Assembly (NCBI GenBank): GCA_943331145.2
Contig: CALQKL020000112.1
Span: forward strand, 1-7,098
Source: Chitinophaga pinensis
GTDB lineage: Bacteria > Bacteroidota > Bacteroidia > Chitinophagales > Chitinophagaceae
Length of the DNA stretch: 7,098 bases
Reading direction: 5' to 3'
Made by a program: the position numbers and the translations under genes. How positions within the stretch are numbered: position 1 is the first letter of the stretch; every line of letters starts with the position of its first letter. Below the pieces are notes generated by a model. That model saw only the letters and a list, made by a program, of their open reading frames with translations. It did not search any database and was not told the DNA's origin. Positions 1 to 5,370 of the stretch are shown here, in pieces.

Positions 1-307
1 AATATGCAAAGAACGTCACTTTTGAAACTGTCCAAGACGCAACGTTTACCGAAAAATTATCTGCAATGGTAAAATTATTTGCAATTTGTGCGCCAAATCC
101 TGCTTGTTCATTTCCGGTTTGTACTTCAGACCATGCATACCCAACAGGTGCAGAAACACCATTGCTAGAGGTAACGCCCGTACTTAAATTCCCATTAAAA
201 TACTGTTGAGAAAACAGCGACAAGGAAATAAAACAAGTCAATACAAACATTGACAATGCTTGCATAAAAAAAACAACATTGGTTTTTTGAGTAGATTTCA
301 ATTGCAT
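1..307 (-). CDS. Secreted protein, N-terminal part (3' end outside window)
   Basis: An open frame starts at an ATG (305-307) and runs off the left edge without a stop, giving 102 complete codons. The N-terminus is a polar stretch, then a hydrophobic segment (about residues 17-33) ending in SLFSQQ, which fits a Sec signal peptide cleaved near the Ser-Gln. Met15 (MQALSMFVLT) would give a more typical short signal peptide and is a serious alternative start; it directly follows a run of eight T. The mature part is rich in Asn, Ser, Gly and Thr. Residues 82-102 (ADNFSV, then SWTVSKVTFFAY) resemble an N-terminal beta-rich segment I recall from large Bacteroidota exported proteins that end in a type IX secretion sorting domain. 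The C-terminus that would prove that is not in the window. Coding strand and export are fairly secure; function is unknown. Confidence 0.75.
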   Translation of the reverse strand, partial: MQLKSTQKTNVVFFMQALSMFVLTCFISLSLFSQQYFNGNLSTGVTSSNGVSAPVGYAWSEVQTGNEQAGFGAQIANNFTIADNFSVNVASWTVSKVTFFAY

Positions 308-409
308 AATACTAATTTAGCGTTACAAAAATTAAGATAAAGTTTATCATTATATTAACGGAATGTAATTTACAGATTATTAAATGCTGACCAAAGATAT
401 TTTTTCAAA

Positions 410-444
410 TTTGTTTTACTTTTTTTACACATCATGTTAATTTG
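410..444 (+). promoter_or_regulatory. Possible Bacteroidota-type promoter of the acyltransferase gene
   Basis: TTTG at 410-413 and TTAATTTG at 437-444 are separated by 23 bp. The known Bacteroidota sigma-factor consensus is TTTG at -33 and TAnnTTTG at -7; the -7 match here misses one base (second T for A). The site lies 42 bp before the ATG at 487. The spacer is very AT-rich, so a chance match is possible. Confidence 0.35.
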
Positions 445-486
445 CCTATACAATAGCTGAAATCATAATAAATACTGATTATAATA

Positions 487-1230
487 ATGTCAATTCGTAA
501 CAATTTTAAAACCAAGCTTCTTGAGTCAAAGTTCATAAAGGGTTTGTTGTATTTTTTTATTGGATTAATCTCTTACCCTAGGATAAATCTTACAAACAAA
601 CTCAAGGTTAAAGGCATGGAAAAGCTGAAGGAATTGCCAAAACAAAATGTGCTTTTTGTTTCCAATCACCAAACTTATTTCGCAGATGTAATTACATTTC
701 TTCATATTTTTTGTGCATCATCTTGGAAAAAAAATAAAGGATTAGGATTTCCTTCATATTTACTTTGGCCATTTACGCGTGTGAAATATGTTGCAGCGAC
801 CACTACAATGCAAAAAACATTTATTGCCAGAATATTTACCCTTGCTGGAGCAATTACAGTAAAAAGAAGTTGGAATAGCGATTCAGGTGAAGTGCGAAAA
901 GGTTTAGAAATCGGCGACACACGTAACATTTCAAACGCATTAAATAAAAACTGGGTAATTACTTTTCCTCAAGGAACCACTACCCCATTTGCTCCCGGAA
1001 GAAAAGGCACCGCATTTATCATAAAAAAATACAAGCCGATTGTAGTACCCATTGTAATCAACGGATTTTCAGAAGCTTTCGACAAAACAGGATTAAAAAT
1101 TCAAAAAAGAAACGTGAAATTATCTGTTGAATTCAAAGATCCATTACAGATTAATTACGACGATTCCACAGAAGATATTCTTCAACAAGTTATGGAAGCG
1201 ATTGAACAGATAGCACCATCAGGATTATAA
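487..1230 (+). CDS. PlsC-type lysophospholipid (1-acylglycerol-3-phosphate) acyltransferase family protein
   Basis: The 247-residue product has the length and layout of the PlsC/LPLAT family, which transfers a fatty acyl group to lysophosphatidate or a similar acceptor at the inner membrane. A hydrophobic N-terminal segment (about residues 17-30) probably anchors it. The acyl-transfer block I is NHQTYFAD (60-67), block III is FPQGTTTP (160-167), followed by GRKGTAFI (171-178) and the VVPIVINGF segment (186-194) that usually closes the domain. Two motif departures are visible: H61 and D67 are five residues apart rather than the usual four, and FPEGTR is replaced by FPQGTT. The acceptor is therefore uncertain; an O-acyltransferase of amino-acid lipids is an alternative. 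The first ATG is used, with no Shine-Dalgarno sequence. The gene stands alone and faces the homogentisate dioxygenase gene. Confidence 0.85.
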   Translation: MSIRNNFKTKLLESKFIKGLLYFFIGLISYPRINLTNKLKVKGMEKLKELPKQNVLFVSNHQTYFADVITFLHIFCASSWKKNKGLGFPSYLLWPFTRVKYVAATTTMQKTFIARIFTLAGAITVKRSWNSDSGEVRKGLEIGDTRNISNALNKNWVITFPQGTTTPFAPGRKGTAFIIKKYKPIVVPIVINGFSEAFDKTGLKIQKRNVKLSVEFKDPLQINYDDSTEDILQQVMEAIEQIAPSGL

Positions 1231-1297
1231 TTAAAAAGTAAAAATTCAAAAGTGAAAAATTGCTGATTCTCCTTTTTGAATTTTTACTTTTTTAATT
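1229..1297. terminator. A/T-rich hairpin between convergent genes, possible bidirectional terminator
   Basis: The left arm (1229-1252) and right arm (1272-1297) are reverse complements apart from the length of two A/T runs, each one base longer on the right, with a 19-base loop. The hairpin begins at the stop codon of the acyltransferase and ends 12 bases before the stop codon of the convergent dioxygenase gene. Position and T runs on both strands fit a shared terminator. The stem is almost all A-T, so it would be weak, and it may instead be an inverted pair of a dispersed A-rich repeat. Confidence 0.5.
1238..1261 (+). repeat. A-rich intergenic repeat, copy 1
   Basis: This 24-base stretch fits GTRAAAATTYAAAAGTR followed by an A run and TT. 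A second direct copy lies at 2488-2510, so the two copies flank the homogentisate dioxygenase gene. They differ by three transitions and one A in a homopolymer. The first part of copy 1 also belongs to the left arm of the hairpin at 1229-1297. Confidence 0.45.
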
Positions 1298-1309
1298 TTT
1301 ATTTCATAC

Positions 1310-2467
1310 TCACTCCGCCCAACTCATCACATAACCTTGGTTTTCTATTTCCAATGCTGTAGTTGTTAATTTCAAAGGACGAAATGTATCTACCATCACC
1401 GCAAGTTCTTTGGTTTCTTTAGCACCAATACTTTTTTCAACAGTTCCCGGGTGTGGACCATGTGGAATTCCTGCTGGATGAAGGGTTAACATTCCTCGCG
1501 TAACATGCTTACGACTCATGAAATCTCCATCAACATAATAAAGCAATTCATCGCTATCAATATTGCTATGATTGTATGGCGCTGGAATAGACAATGGATG
1601 ATAATCGTAAAGTCGAGGTACAAAAGAACAAACTACAAACGCATCTGTTTCAAATGTTTGATGCACTGGTGGTGGTTGATGCACCCTTCCAGTAATCGGC
1701 TCAAAATCATGAATGCTAAAAATATATGGATAACAACAACCATCCCAACCTACTACATCAAAAGGATGTGTGTTGTAATGAATGCCATATAACCAACCTT
1801 GTTTTTTTGTTTTAATGATAAAATCTCCAGTTAAATCATTTGTTACCAAATTCTCTGGACCGCGAATATCCCTTTCGCAATAAGGAGAATGCTCCATCAA
1901 TTGACCATACTTACTCATGTATCTTTTAGGATATCTAAATGGATGAAAAGATTCTATAATCAATAGTCTATTTTTCTCATCGTCAAAATGAATTTGATAA
2001 ATCGTTCCTCGAGGCAAAACAATATAATCGCCATAACTAAATCGAAGTTCGCCGTAGCATGTTTTCACAACGCCACTTCCTTCATGAACGAAAATCATTT
2101 CATCGGCATCCGCATTTTTATAAAAATAATCAGTTGTACTTTTTTGTGGTGCGGCTAAAATAATATGACAATCTGAATTGACTAAAATCGGTTTTCTGCT
2201 GTCTAAATAATCAGCTTCGGGCTTAACGTTAAAACCTTCTAAACTTCTGTGTTTAAGCATTTTCTCTTCTGCAACAATTGGATTAACATCAATTGGATCA
2301 TCACATTTTACAATCTGAGTTGGGGCATGCGTATGATAAAGAATTGAATAATCGTTTGAAAAACCTTCTGTTGAAAACAATTGCTCCGAATACAAAGAGC
2401 CATCTGGTTTTCTAAATTGAATATGTCTTTTGTGTGGGATTTTTCCCAATGATTTATAGTGTGGCAT
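1310..2467 (-). CDS. hmgA: Homogentisate 1,2-dioxygenase
   Basis: The 385-residue protein matches the shorter bacterial form of homogentisate 1,2-dioxygenase, the cytoplasmic Fe(II) ring-cleaving enzyme that turns homogentisate into maleylacetoacetate in tyrosine and phenylalanine breakdown. The cupin fold is recognisable by the N-terminal domain segment DEMIFVHEGSG (122-132) and LPRGTIYQIHF (151-161). The likely iron ligands are H300 and E307 in PYNHSN..SDELLYY, and H336 in HPAGIPHGPHPG. The C-terminal TFRPLKLT (361-368) is also typical. The ATG at 2465-2467 gives the expected MPHYKSLG start. The usual partners, 4-hydroxyphenylpyruvate dioxygenase and fumarylacetoacetase, are not in this window, so the gene appears monocistronic. 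No good promoter match is visible upstream. The frame is intact and the metal ligands are present. Confidence 0.93.
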   Translation of the reverse strand: MPHYKSLGKIPHKRHIQFRKPDGSLYSEQLFSTEGFSNDYSILYHTHAPTQIVKCDDPIDVNPIVAEEKMLKHRSLEGFNVKPEADYLDSRKPILVNSDCHIILAAPQKSTTDYFYKNADADEMIFVHEGSGVVKTCYGELRFSYGDYIVLPRGTIYQIHFDDEKNRLLIIESFHPFRYPKRYMSKYGQLMEHSPYCERDIRGPENLVTNDLTGDFIIKTKKQGWLYGIHYNTHPFDVVGWDGCCYPYIFSIHDFEPITGRVHQPPPVHQTFETDAFVVCSFVPRLYDYHPLSIPAPYNHSNIDSDELLYYVDGDFMSRKHVTRGMLTLHPAGIPHGPHPGTVEKSIGAKETKELAVMVDTFRPLKLTTTALEIENQGYVMSWAE

Positions 2468-2700
2468 AAAATAAATTAAAGTAAAAAGTGAAAATTTAAA
2501 AGTAAAAATTATTACTAAAATCTGCTATAATTTGGATTGAAGATTTAATGCCAACATCAGAAAATAATATTTCCAATTGCGCTTGTCTATAAAGTATAAA
2601 AAGTTTCTGTGGAATAACAATGTTGAACCTATTTTAAATTAACGATTACTATTTACCTTCATTAAAATTAAAGGATTAAACGCATAAAAATCATTCAACA
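2468..2700. other. Divergent intergenic spacer, hmgA / metallophosphoesterase
   Basis: This 233-bp AT-rich spacer separates two divergent genes and should hold both promoters. I see no perfect TAnnTTTG on either strand; the nearest is TATAATTTG at 2526-2534, with one extra base. It contains A-rich repeat copy 2 (2488-2510), a TGTGGAATAACA segment (2608-2619) and the left arm of a 10-bp inverted repeat (2618-2627). No open frame of note is present. Confidence 0.6.
2488..2510 (+). repeat. A-rich intergenic repeat, copy 2
   Basis: This 23-base stretch is a direct repeat of 1238-1261, with three purine or pyrimidine transitions and one A fewer. It lies in the 5' leader region of hmgA, 20 to 43 bases upstream of its ATG. 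Confidence 0.45.
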
Positions 2701-2703
2701 TTG
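2618..2703 (+). promoter_or_regulatory. 10-bp inverted repeat whose right arm covers the TTG start codon
   Basis: CAATGTTGAA (2618-2627) and TTCAACATTG (2694-2703) are perfect reverse complements separated by 66 bases. The right arm ends exactly with the TTG initiation codon of the metallophosphoesterase gene. If both arms are transcribed, they could pair and mask the start codon; a protein-binding site is another reading. A chance origin cannot be excluded in such AT-rich DNA. Confidence 0.35.
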
Positions 2704-3210
2704 AAAAAAATTGGATTAATTTCTGATACACATGGTTATTTAGATGAACAAGTTATTAATCATTTCAAATCTTGTGATGAAATATGGCATGCTGGGGATT
2801 TCGGAAGTATGGATTGGCTAAATCAATTAAAATTGAAACTTGAAGCGGTTAACAACAAAGCGATAATTAGAGGGGTATATGGAAATATTGACGGGCAGGA
2901 CATTAGGGCTTATTACCCCGAAAATTTATTTTTTACTTGCGAGGAAGTAAATGTGTTTATGAAGCATATTGGTGGATACCCCGGTCGATATGCTCCTGGT
3001 GTAAAAGATTTAATCATTAAAAACAACATTCAACTTTTCATCAGTGGCCATTCTCATATTTTAAAAGTAATGTATGATGAGAAAACAAATTGCTTACACA
3101 TGAATCCTGGCGCTGCGGGCAAACAAGGATGGCATAAAATAAAAACGCTTATCCGATTTGTAATCGATGGAAAAGATATGAAAGACTGCGAAGTAATTGA
3201 ATTGGTTTAG
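2701..3210 (+). CDS. YfcE/MJ0936-type metallophosphoesterase
   Basis: The 169-residue product is a compact calcineurin-like phosphoesterase of the YfcE/MJ0936 class, a cytoplasmic two-metal phosphodiesterase group whose physiological substrates are mostly unknown. The metal-binding motifs occur in order: D9-T-H11 (SDTHG), HAGDFG with D33, GNID (61-64), MKHIGG with H89, and GHSH (116-119), followed by NPGAAG (135-140). The length is close to the family norm. The start is TTG: the next in-frame triplets upstream contain no ATG, and a stop lies at 2677-2679, while MKKIGLISDTHG starts where this family normally starts. No Shine-Dalgarno sequence is properly spaced. The stop codon overlaps that of the convergent nuclease gene. 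Confidence 0.9.
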   Translation: MKKIGLISDTHGYLDEQVINHFKSCDEIWHAGDFGSMDWLNQLKLKLEAVNNKAIIRGVYGNIDGQDIRAYYPENLFFTCEEVNVFMKHIGGYPGRYAPGVKDLIIKNNIQLFISGHSHILKVMYDEKTNCLHMNPGAAGKQGWHKIKTLIRFVIDGKDMKDCEVIELV

Positions 3211-4112
3211 TTTTGATGTTGAGCACATTTTCCACTCGAGTCCTTGGTCATTCTTTTGCAACGCTCCCCTTTTTTTGTCGTACCTGAGCATTGAACTGAT
3301 GTAGAAGTATATTTAATTTTTGAGGTTGTTGATTTATTTGAATGATTATAATTTTGCCAACTCCATAAATTAACGTCAAAATGACTTTCCAATTTTGATT
3401 CCTCGTTATCAGGCAACAACGGAAAAAAATCCAATCCTGTTAATTGCTCTACATCATCTATAGATACCGCAAAATATTTCAAGGGTAGTTGTGAAGCCTG
3501 ATTAGGAATAACAAATGCGATAGCTTTCAATTCCGGTTCCAAATAATCTAAAATTACTTTATAATAAGAATGAGGAACAGCTACTTTATTAGGCCCAATA
3601 GTTGTCATATTTGAAGTAAATACTGGACCCGTAACTACATAAATAGCATTATTTACAATTGCTGCTTCTCGGGTAAATGATTCTGCATTCTTCCAAATAC
3701 CACGATTGAAGGAAGGCACTTGAGGAGACATATTGCTATAGTAAAAAGACTCAATCATGCTTTGTGCAGACCAGCCCAAATCTCCAGCCGGAGCGAGGTG
3801 TCCCCTATCGTAACCACTGCCAGCATAATCCGAATTTTCAGCAGAGCCCGTGATGACTTTTGGATCTATTAAAAACTTATTCGTTCTGTTATAAATGCTG
3901 TTTGTTTCGGCACTTGTTAATTCATACGCCACCCAATTGGCTTGCTCGTATTTTTCATTATACGATAACGTATAACCTGCATGCGAAATTAATTTCTCAT
4001 TTGCCTGATGTGCAGGGATTTCAATGCCTGTATGGTTTTGTTGCGCATTTGAAATAAATGCAAATAACACAGCAACAAAAAGAAAACGCAGTCTTTTAAA
4101 ACACAAACTCAT
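3207..4112 (-). CDS. Secreted DNA/RNA non-specific endonuclease with C-terminal Cys/His tail
   Basis: The 301-residue protein belongs to the beta-beta-alpha-metal nuclease family that includes Serratia nuclease and NUC1. Residues 1-23 form a Sec signal peptide ending SNA before QQ, so the enzyme is exported. The catalytic DRGH is at 102-105, with H105 as general base. SNMSPQ (126-131) and FNRGIW (135-140) follow, with N136 the expected metal ligand and E144 at the spacing known from Serratia nuclease. The catalytic domain ends near residue 255. A Ser/Thr-rich linker leads to a tail, C275-X9-C285-X10-C296-X2-H299, rich in Lys and Arg, that may bind zinc or nucleic acid. The gene starts 6 bases after the stop of the hydrolase gene, so both are probably cotranscribed, and it ends with a 4-base overlap against the convergent phosphoesterase gene. 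Confidence 0.9.
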   Translation of the reverse strand: MSLCFKRLRFLFVAVLFAFISNAQQNHTGIEIPAHQANEKLISHAGYTLSYNEKYEQANWVAYELTSAETNSIYNRTNKFLIDPKVITGSAENSDYAGSGYDRGHLAPAGDLGWSAQSMIESFYYSNMSPQVPSFNRGIWKNAESFTREAAIVNNAIYVVTGPVFTSNMTTIGPNKVAVPHSYYKVILDYLEPELKAIAFVIPNQASQLPLKYFAVSIDDVEQLTGLDFFPLLPDNEESKLESHFDVNLWSWQNYNHSNKSTTSKIKYTSTSVQCSGTTKKGERCKRMTKDSSGKCAQHQN

Positions 4113-4118
4113 TAAAGA

Positions 4119-4925
4119 TTATTTAAAAATTCTTTTCAAAAAAGTTTTCATTTCATTCCAAGAAGCAACATCAGCTAGTTCGTTATACGCAATTGGGATT
4201 TTAAATTTCTTACCTATTTCGGTAGCATCTGGATTTGTAAATGCATGCGTAGCATTAGGATATTCTTTAAATGTGTAAATGGCATTAATGGATTCTAATT
4301 CTTTTTTAAAATTTGCAACTTCTTCTGCACTAACAAATTTATCGTCTGCTCCATGACAAATGAGCAATTCTGATTTTAGCAATCCTTTTGTTGGCGGCAC
4401 ACCGGCAAGTCCACCATGAAAACTAACTACCCCTTTAAAATTTTCACCCATTTTAGCAAAATTCAAAACCATACTTCCGCCAAAACAATATCCAATTGCA
4501 GCGATGTTATTGGTATCCGCAAGTTTATTCAATTTAATATTATCAAGTGCTGCATCAAAATGAGATTTGGCTAAAATTGGATCTTTATAATATGGTGTCG
4601 AAAACCCAACAGCTTCTTCCACATTGTTTGCCATTTTCCCTTCCCCATATAAATCAACAGCAATGACAAGATATCCCAAAGCTGCAAGTTGACACGTACG
4701 ACGCTTTACGTAATCGTTCAATCCCCACCATTCGTGAACCACCAAAACAACGGGACGCTTTTCAGTAAATTTATCATTGTATGCTACATAACTTACAAAC
4801 TTTTCATTACCAATGGTATAACTTAACGATTCCGTTTTGATAGAAGATTTTTTTTGAGCATTTGCAGTTATTACAATTGAAAGCAACATTAAAATGTATA
4901 TGGTTATTGATTTTACTTTTTGCAT
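4119..4925 (-). CDS. Exported dienelactone hydrolase family protein
   Basis: The 268-residue product is an alpha/beta hydrolase of the dienelactone hydrolase family. The expected active-site residues are present: E65 in VHEWWGLN, nucleophile C147 in GYCFGGS (145-151), D195 in HGADDKFV, and H227 in NATHAF. Residues 1-23 form a signal peptide ending ANA before QKKSS, so this is an exported form and not the cytoplasmic chlorocatechol-pathway enzyme; its substrate is unknown, with esters or lactones likely. I chose the ATG at 4923-4925 because it opens directly into the signal peptide. The open frame upstream to 5072 only translates repeat DNA. A TATATTTG promoter element lies 17 bases before this ATG. 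The nuclease gene follows after 6 bases. Confidence 0.9.
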   Translation of the reverse strand: MQKVKSITIYILMLLSIVITANAQKKSSIKTESLSYTIGNEKFVSYVAYNDKFTEKRPVVLVVHEWWGLNDYVKRRTCQLAALGYLVIAVDLYGEGKMANNVEEAVGFSTPYYKDPILAKSHFDAALDNIKLNKLADTNNIAAIGYCFGGSMVLNFAKMGENFKGVVSFHGGLAGVPPTKGLLKSELLICHGADDKFVSAEEVANFKKELESINAIYTFKEYPNATHAFTNPDATEIGKKFKIPIAYNELADVASWNEMKTFLKRIFK

Positions 4926-4942
4926 GATGATTTTATTTTTGG

Positions 4943-4950
4943 CAAATATA
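4943..4950 (-). promoter_or_regulatory. TATATTTG -7 promoter element of the hydrolase-nuclease operon
   Basis: Read on the minus strand, the sequence is TATATTTG, a perfect match to the Bacteroidota -7 consensus TAnnTTTG, 17 bases upstream of the hydrolase ATG. No TTTG is visible at the -33 position, which falls inside the G/T-rich repeat tract. The leader would be very short. Confidence 0.5.
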
Positions 4951-4964
4951 GTTAAAGGTTGAAG

Positions 4965-5046
4965 AGGTTTGTGAGGTTTGTGGTTTGTGGTTTGTGGTTT
5001 GTGGTTTGTGAGGTTTTTGAGGTTTTTGAGGTTTTTGAGGTTTGTG
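4965..5046. repeat. G/T-rich tandem repeat with 7- and 9-base units
   Basis: On the plus strand, AGGTTTGTG (4965-4973) and AGGTTTG (4974-4980) are followed by four exact TGGTTTG heptamers (4981-5008), TG, three exact AGGTTTTTG nonamers (5011-5037) and another AGGTTTGTG (5038-5046). Two related unit lengths in one tract suggest expansion by slippage from a shared ancestor. The tract begins 15 bp upstream of the -7 element of the hydrolase operon. Confidence 0.85.
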
Positions 5047-5051
5047 AGGTT

Positions 5052-5079
5052 GTAGGGGTTGAAAATCTTCAACCCTTAC
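5052..5079. repeat. REP-like 12-bp palindrome with 4-base loop
   Basis: The arms 5052-5063 (GTAGGGGTTGAA) and 5068-5079 (TTCAACCCTTAC) pair over 12 positions with one G-T wobble around the loop AATC. No T tract follows on either strand, so it does not look like an intrinsic terminator. It resembles a repetitive extragenic palindrome. Confidence 0.6.
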
Positions 5080-5100
5080 GAAGAAGTTTGGGAGGTTTGG

Positions 5101-5127
5101 TTCAATATGTTCAATGAGTTCAAAAGG
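5101..5127. repeat. Three degenerate 9-base units beginning TTCAA
   Basis: TTCAATATG, TTCAATGAG and TTCAAAAGG follow one another without gaps. They share TTCAA at the start and G at the end. The 9-base period equals that of the AGGTTTTTG units upstream. Confidence 0.4.
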
Positions 5128-5188
5128 TTGGGCGCATTTTCCATCTATACGCATCTTTGTTTTTAAAAAGAACATTGTGCGAAAAAAA

Positions 5189-5296
5189 CTTTGCGTCCTT
5201 GCTCCTTTGCGCACTTTGCGTGAAACAAAAAACTTCGTGTCTTTGCGTCTTCGTGCCTTAGTGTTTCAATTCTTCACGCCTGCGTGACTTCGCGTT
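5189..5296. repeat. CTTTGCG-type dispersed repeat
   Basis: Exact CTTTGCG occurs on the plus strand at 5189, 5205, 5214 and 5241, with degenerate relatives between and after (CTTCGTG, CTTCGCG). I recall similar irregular CTTTGCGTC-rich blocks as dispersed intergenic repeats in Bacteroidota and several other phyla, where they are often mis-called as short proteins. The identification rests on memory and the internal pattern. Confidence 0.6.
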
Positions 5297-5312
5297 TCCT
5301 TCTCCATAATTC

Positions 5313-5346
5313 AAAAAAATGGCCGTGATATAAAAATACCACGACC
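5313..5346 (-). terminator. Intrinsic terminator of dnaK
   Basis: On the minus strand an 11-bp stem (arms 5346-5336 and 5331-5321, two G-U wobbles) encloses a UUUU loop and is followed by one A and then seven U. It lies 24 bases past the dnaK stop codon. The stem has a GC-rich base and a clear U tract, the classic rho-independent form, and should insulate the downstream repeat island and hydrolase operon from dnaK transcription. Confidence 0.9.
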
Positions 5347-5370
5347 TATATTCACAAAGTAAGAAACTAA

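Larger units (their letters stand above)
4926..5370. other. 445-bp non-coding repeat island between dnaK and the hydrolase operon
   Basis: From left to right it holds a -7 promoter element (4943-4950), a G/T-rich tandem repeat (4965-5046), a 12-bp hairpin (5052-5079), three TTCAA-led 9-base units (5101-5127), a CTTTGCG-type repeat (5189-5296) and the dnaK terminator (5313-5346). I see no credible gene. The minus-strand frame 4933-5214 contains PQKPQKPQ-like runs that simply translate the repeats. Confidence 0.75.

Noticed and set aside
1505..1792. Plus-strand 95-codon open frame inside hmgA
   Set aside because: It is antisense to the conserved dioxygenase coding sequence, is rich in Ile, Trp and Met in an unnatural way, and matches no family. 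The same reasoning removes the antisense frames at 702-929, 3860-4057, 5684-5884 and 6449-6721.
2608..2619. DnaA box and possible replication origin near TGTGGAATAACA
   Set aside because: It differs from TGTGGATAA by an inserted base, occurs once, and no dnaA, dnaN or cluster of boxes is nearby.
3094..3291. Minus-strand 65-codon open frame over the convergent gene ends
   Set aside because: It overlaps two well-supported genes in other frames and shows no recognisable motif.
4024..4278. Plus-strand 84-codon open frame across the hydrolase-nuclease junction
   Set aside because: It is antisense to the nuclease signal peptide and the hydrolase C-terminus, both of which are well supported.
4965..5046. 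CRISPR array
   Set aside because: The units are 7 and 9 bases long and directly adjacent, with no spacers; this is a simple tandem repeat and no cas gene is present.
4926..5072. N-terminal extension of the hydrolase to the ATG at 5072
   Set aside because: The added 49 residues (NLKNLKNL, HKPQTTNHKP) only translate the tandem repeats, and they would place the clear signal peptide in the interior of the protein.
4933..5214. Minus-strand open frame of 93 codons upstream of the hydrolase
   Set aside because: Its C-terminal half consists of PQKPQKPQ-type runs from the repeat tract, and it overlaps the palindrome, the repeats and the promoter element; no protein family is recognisable.
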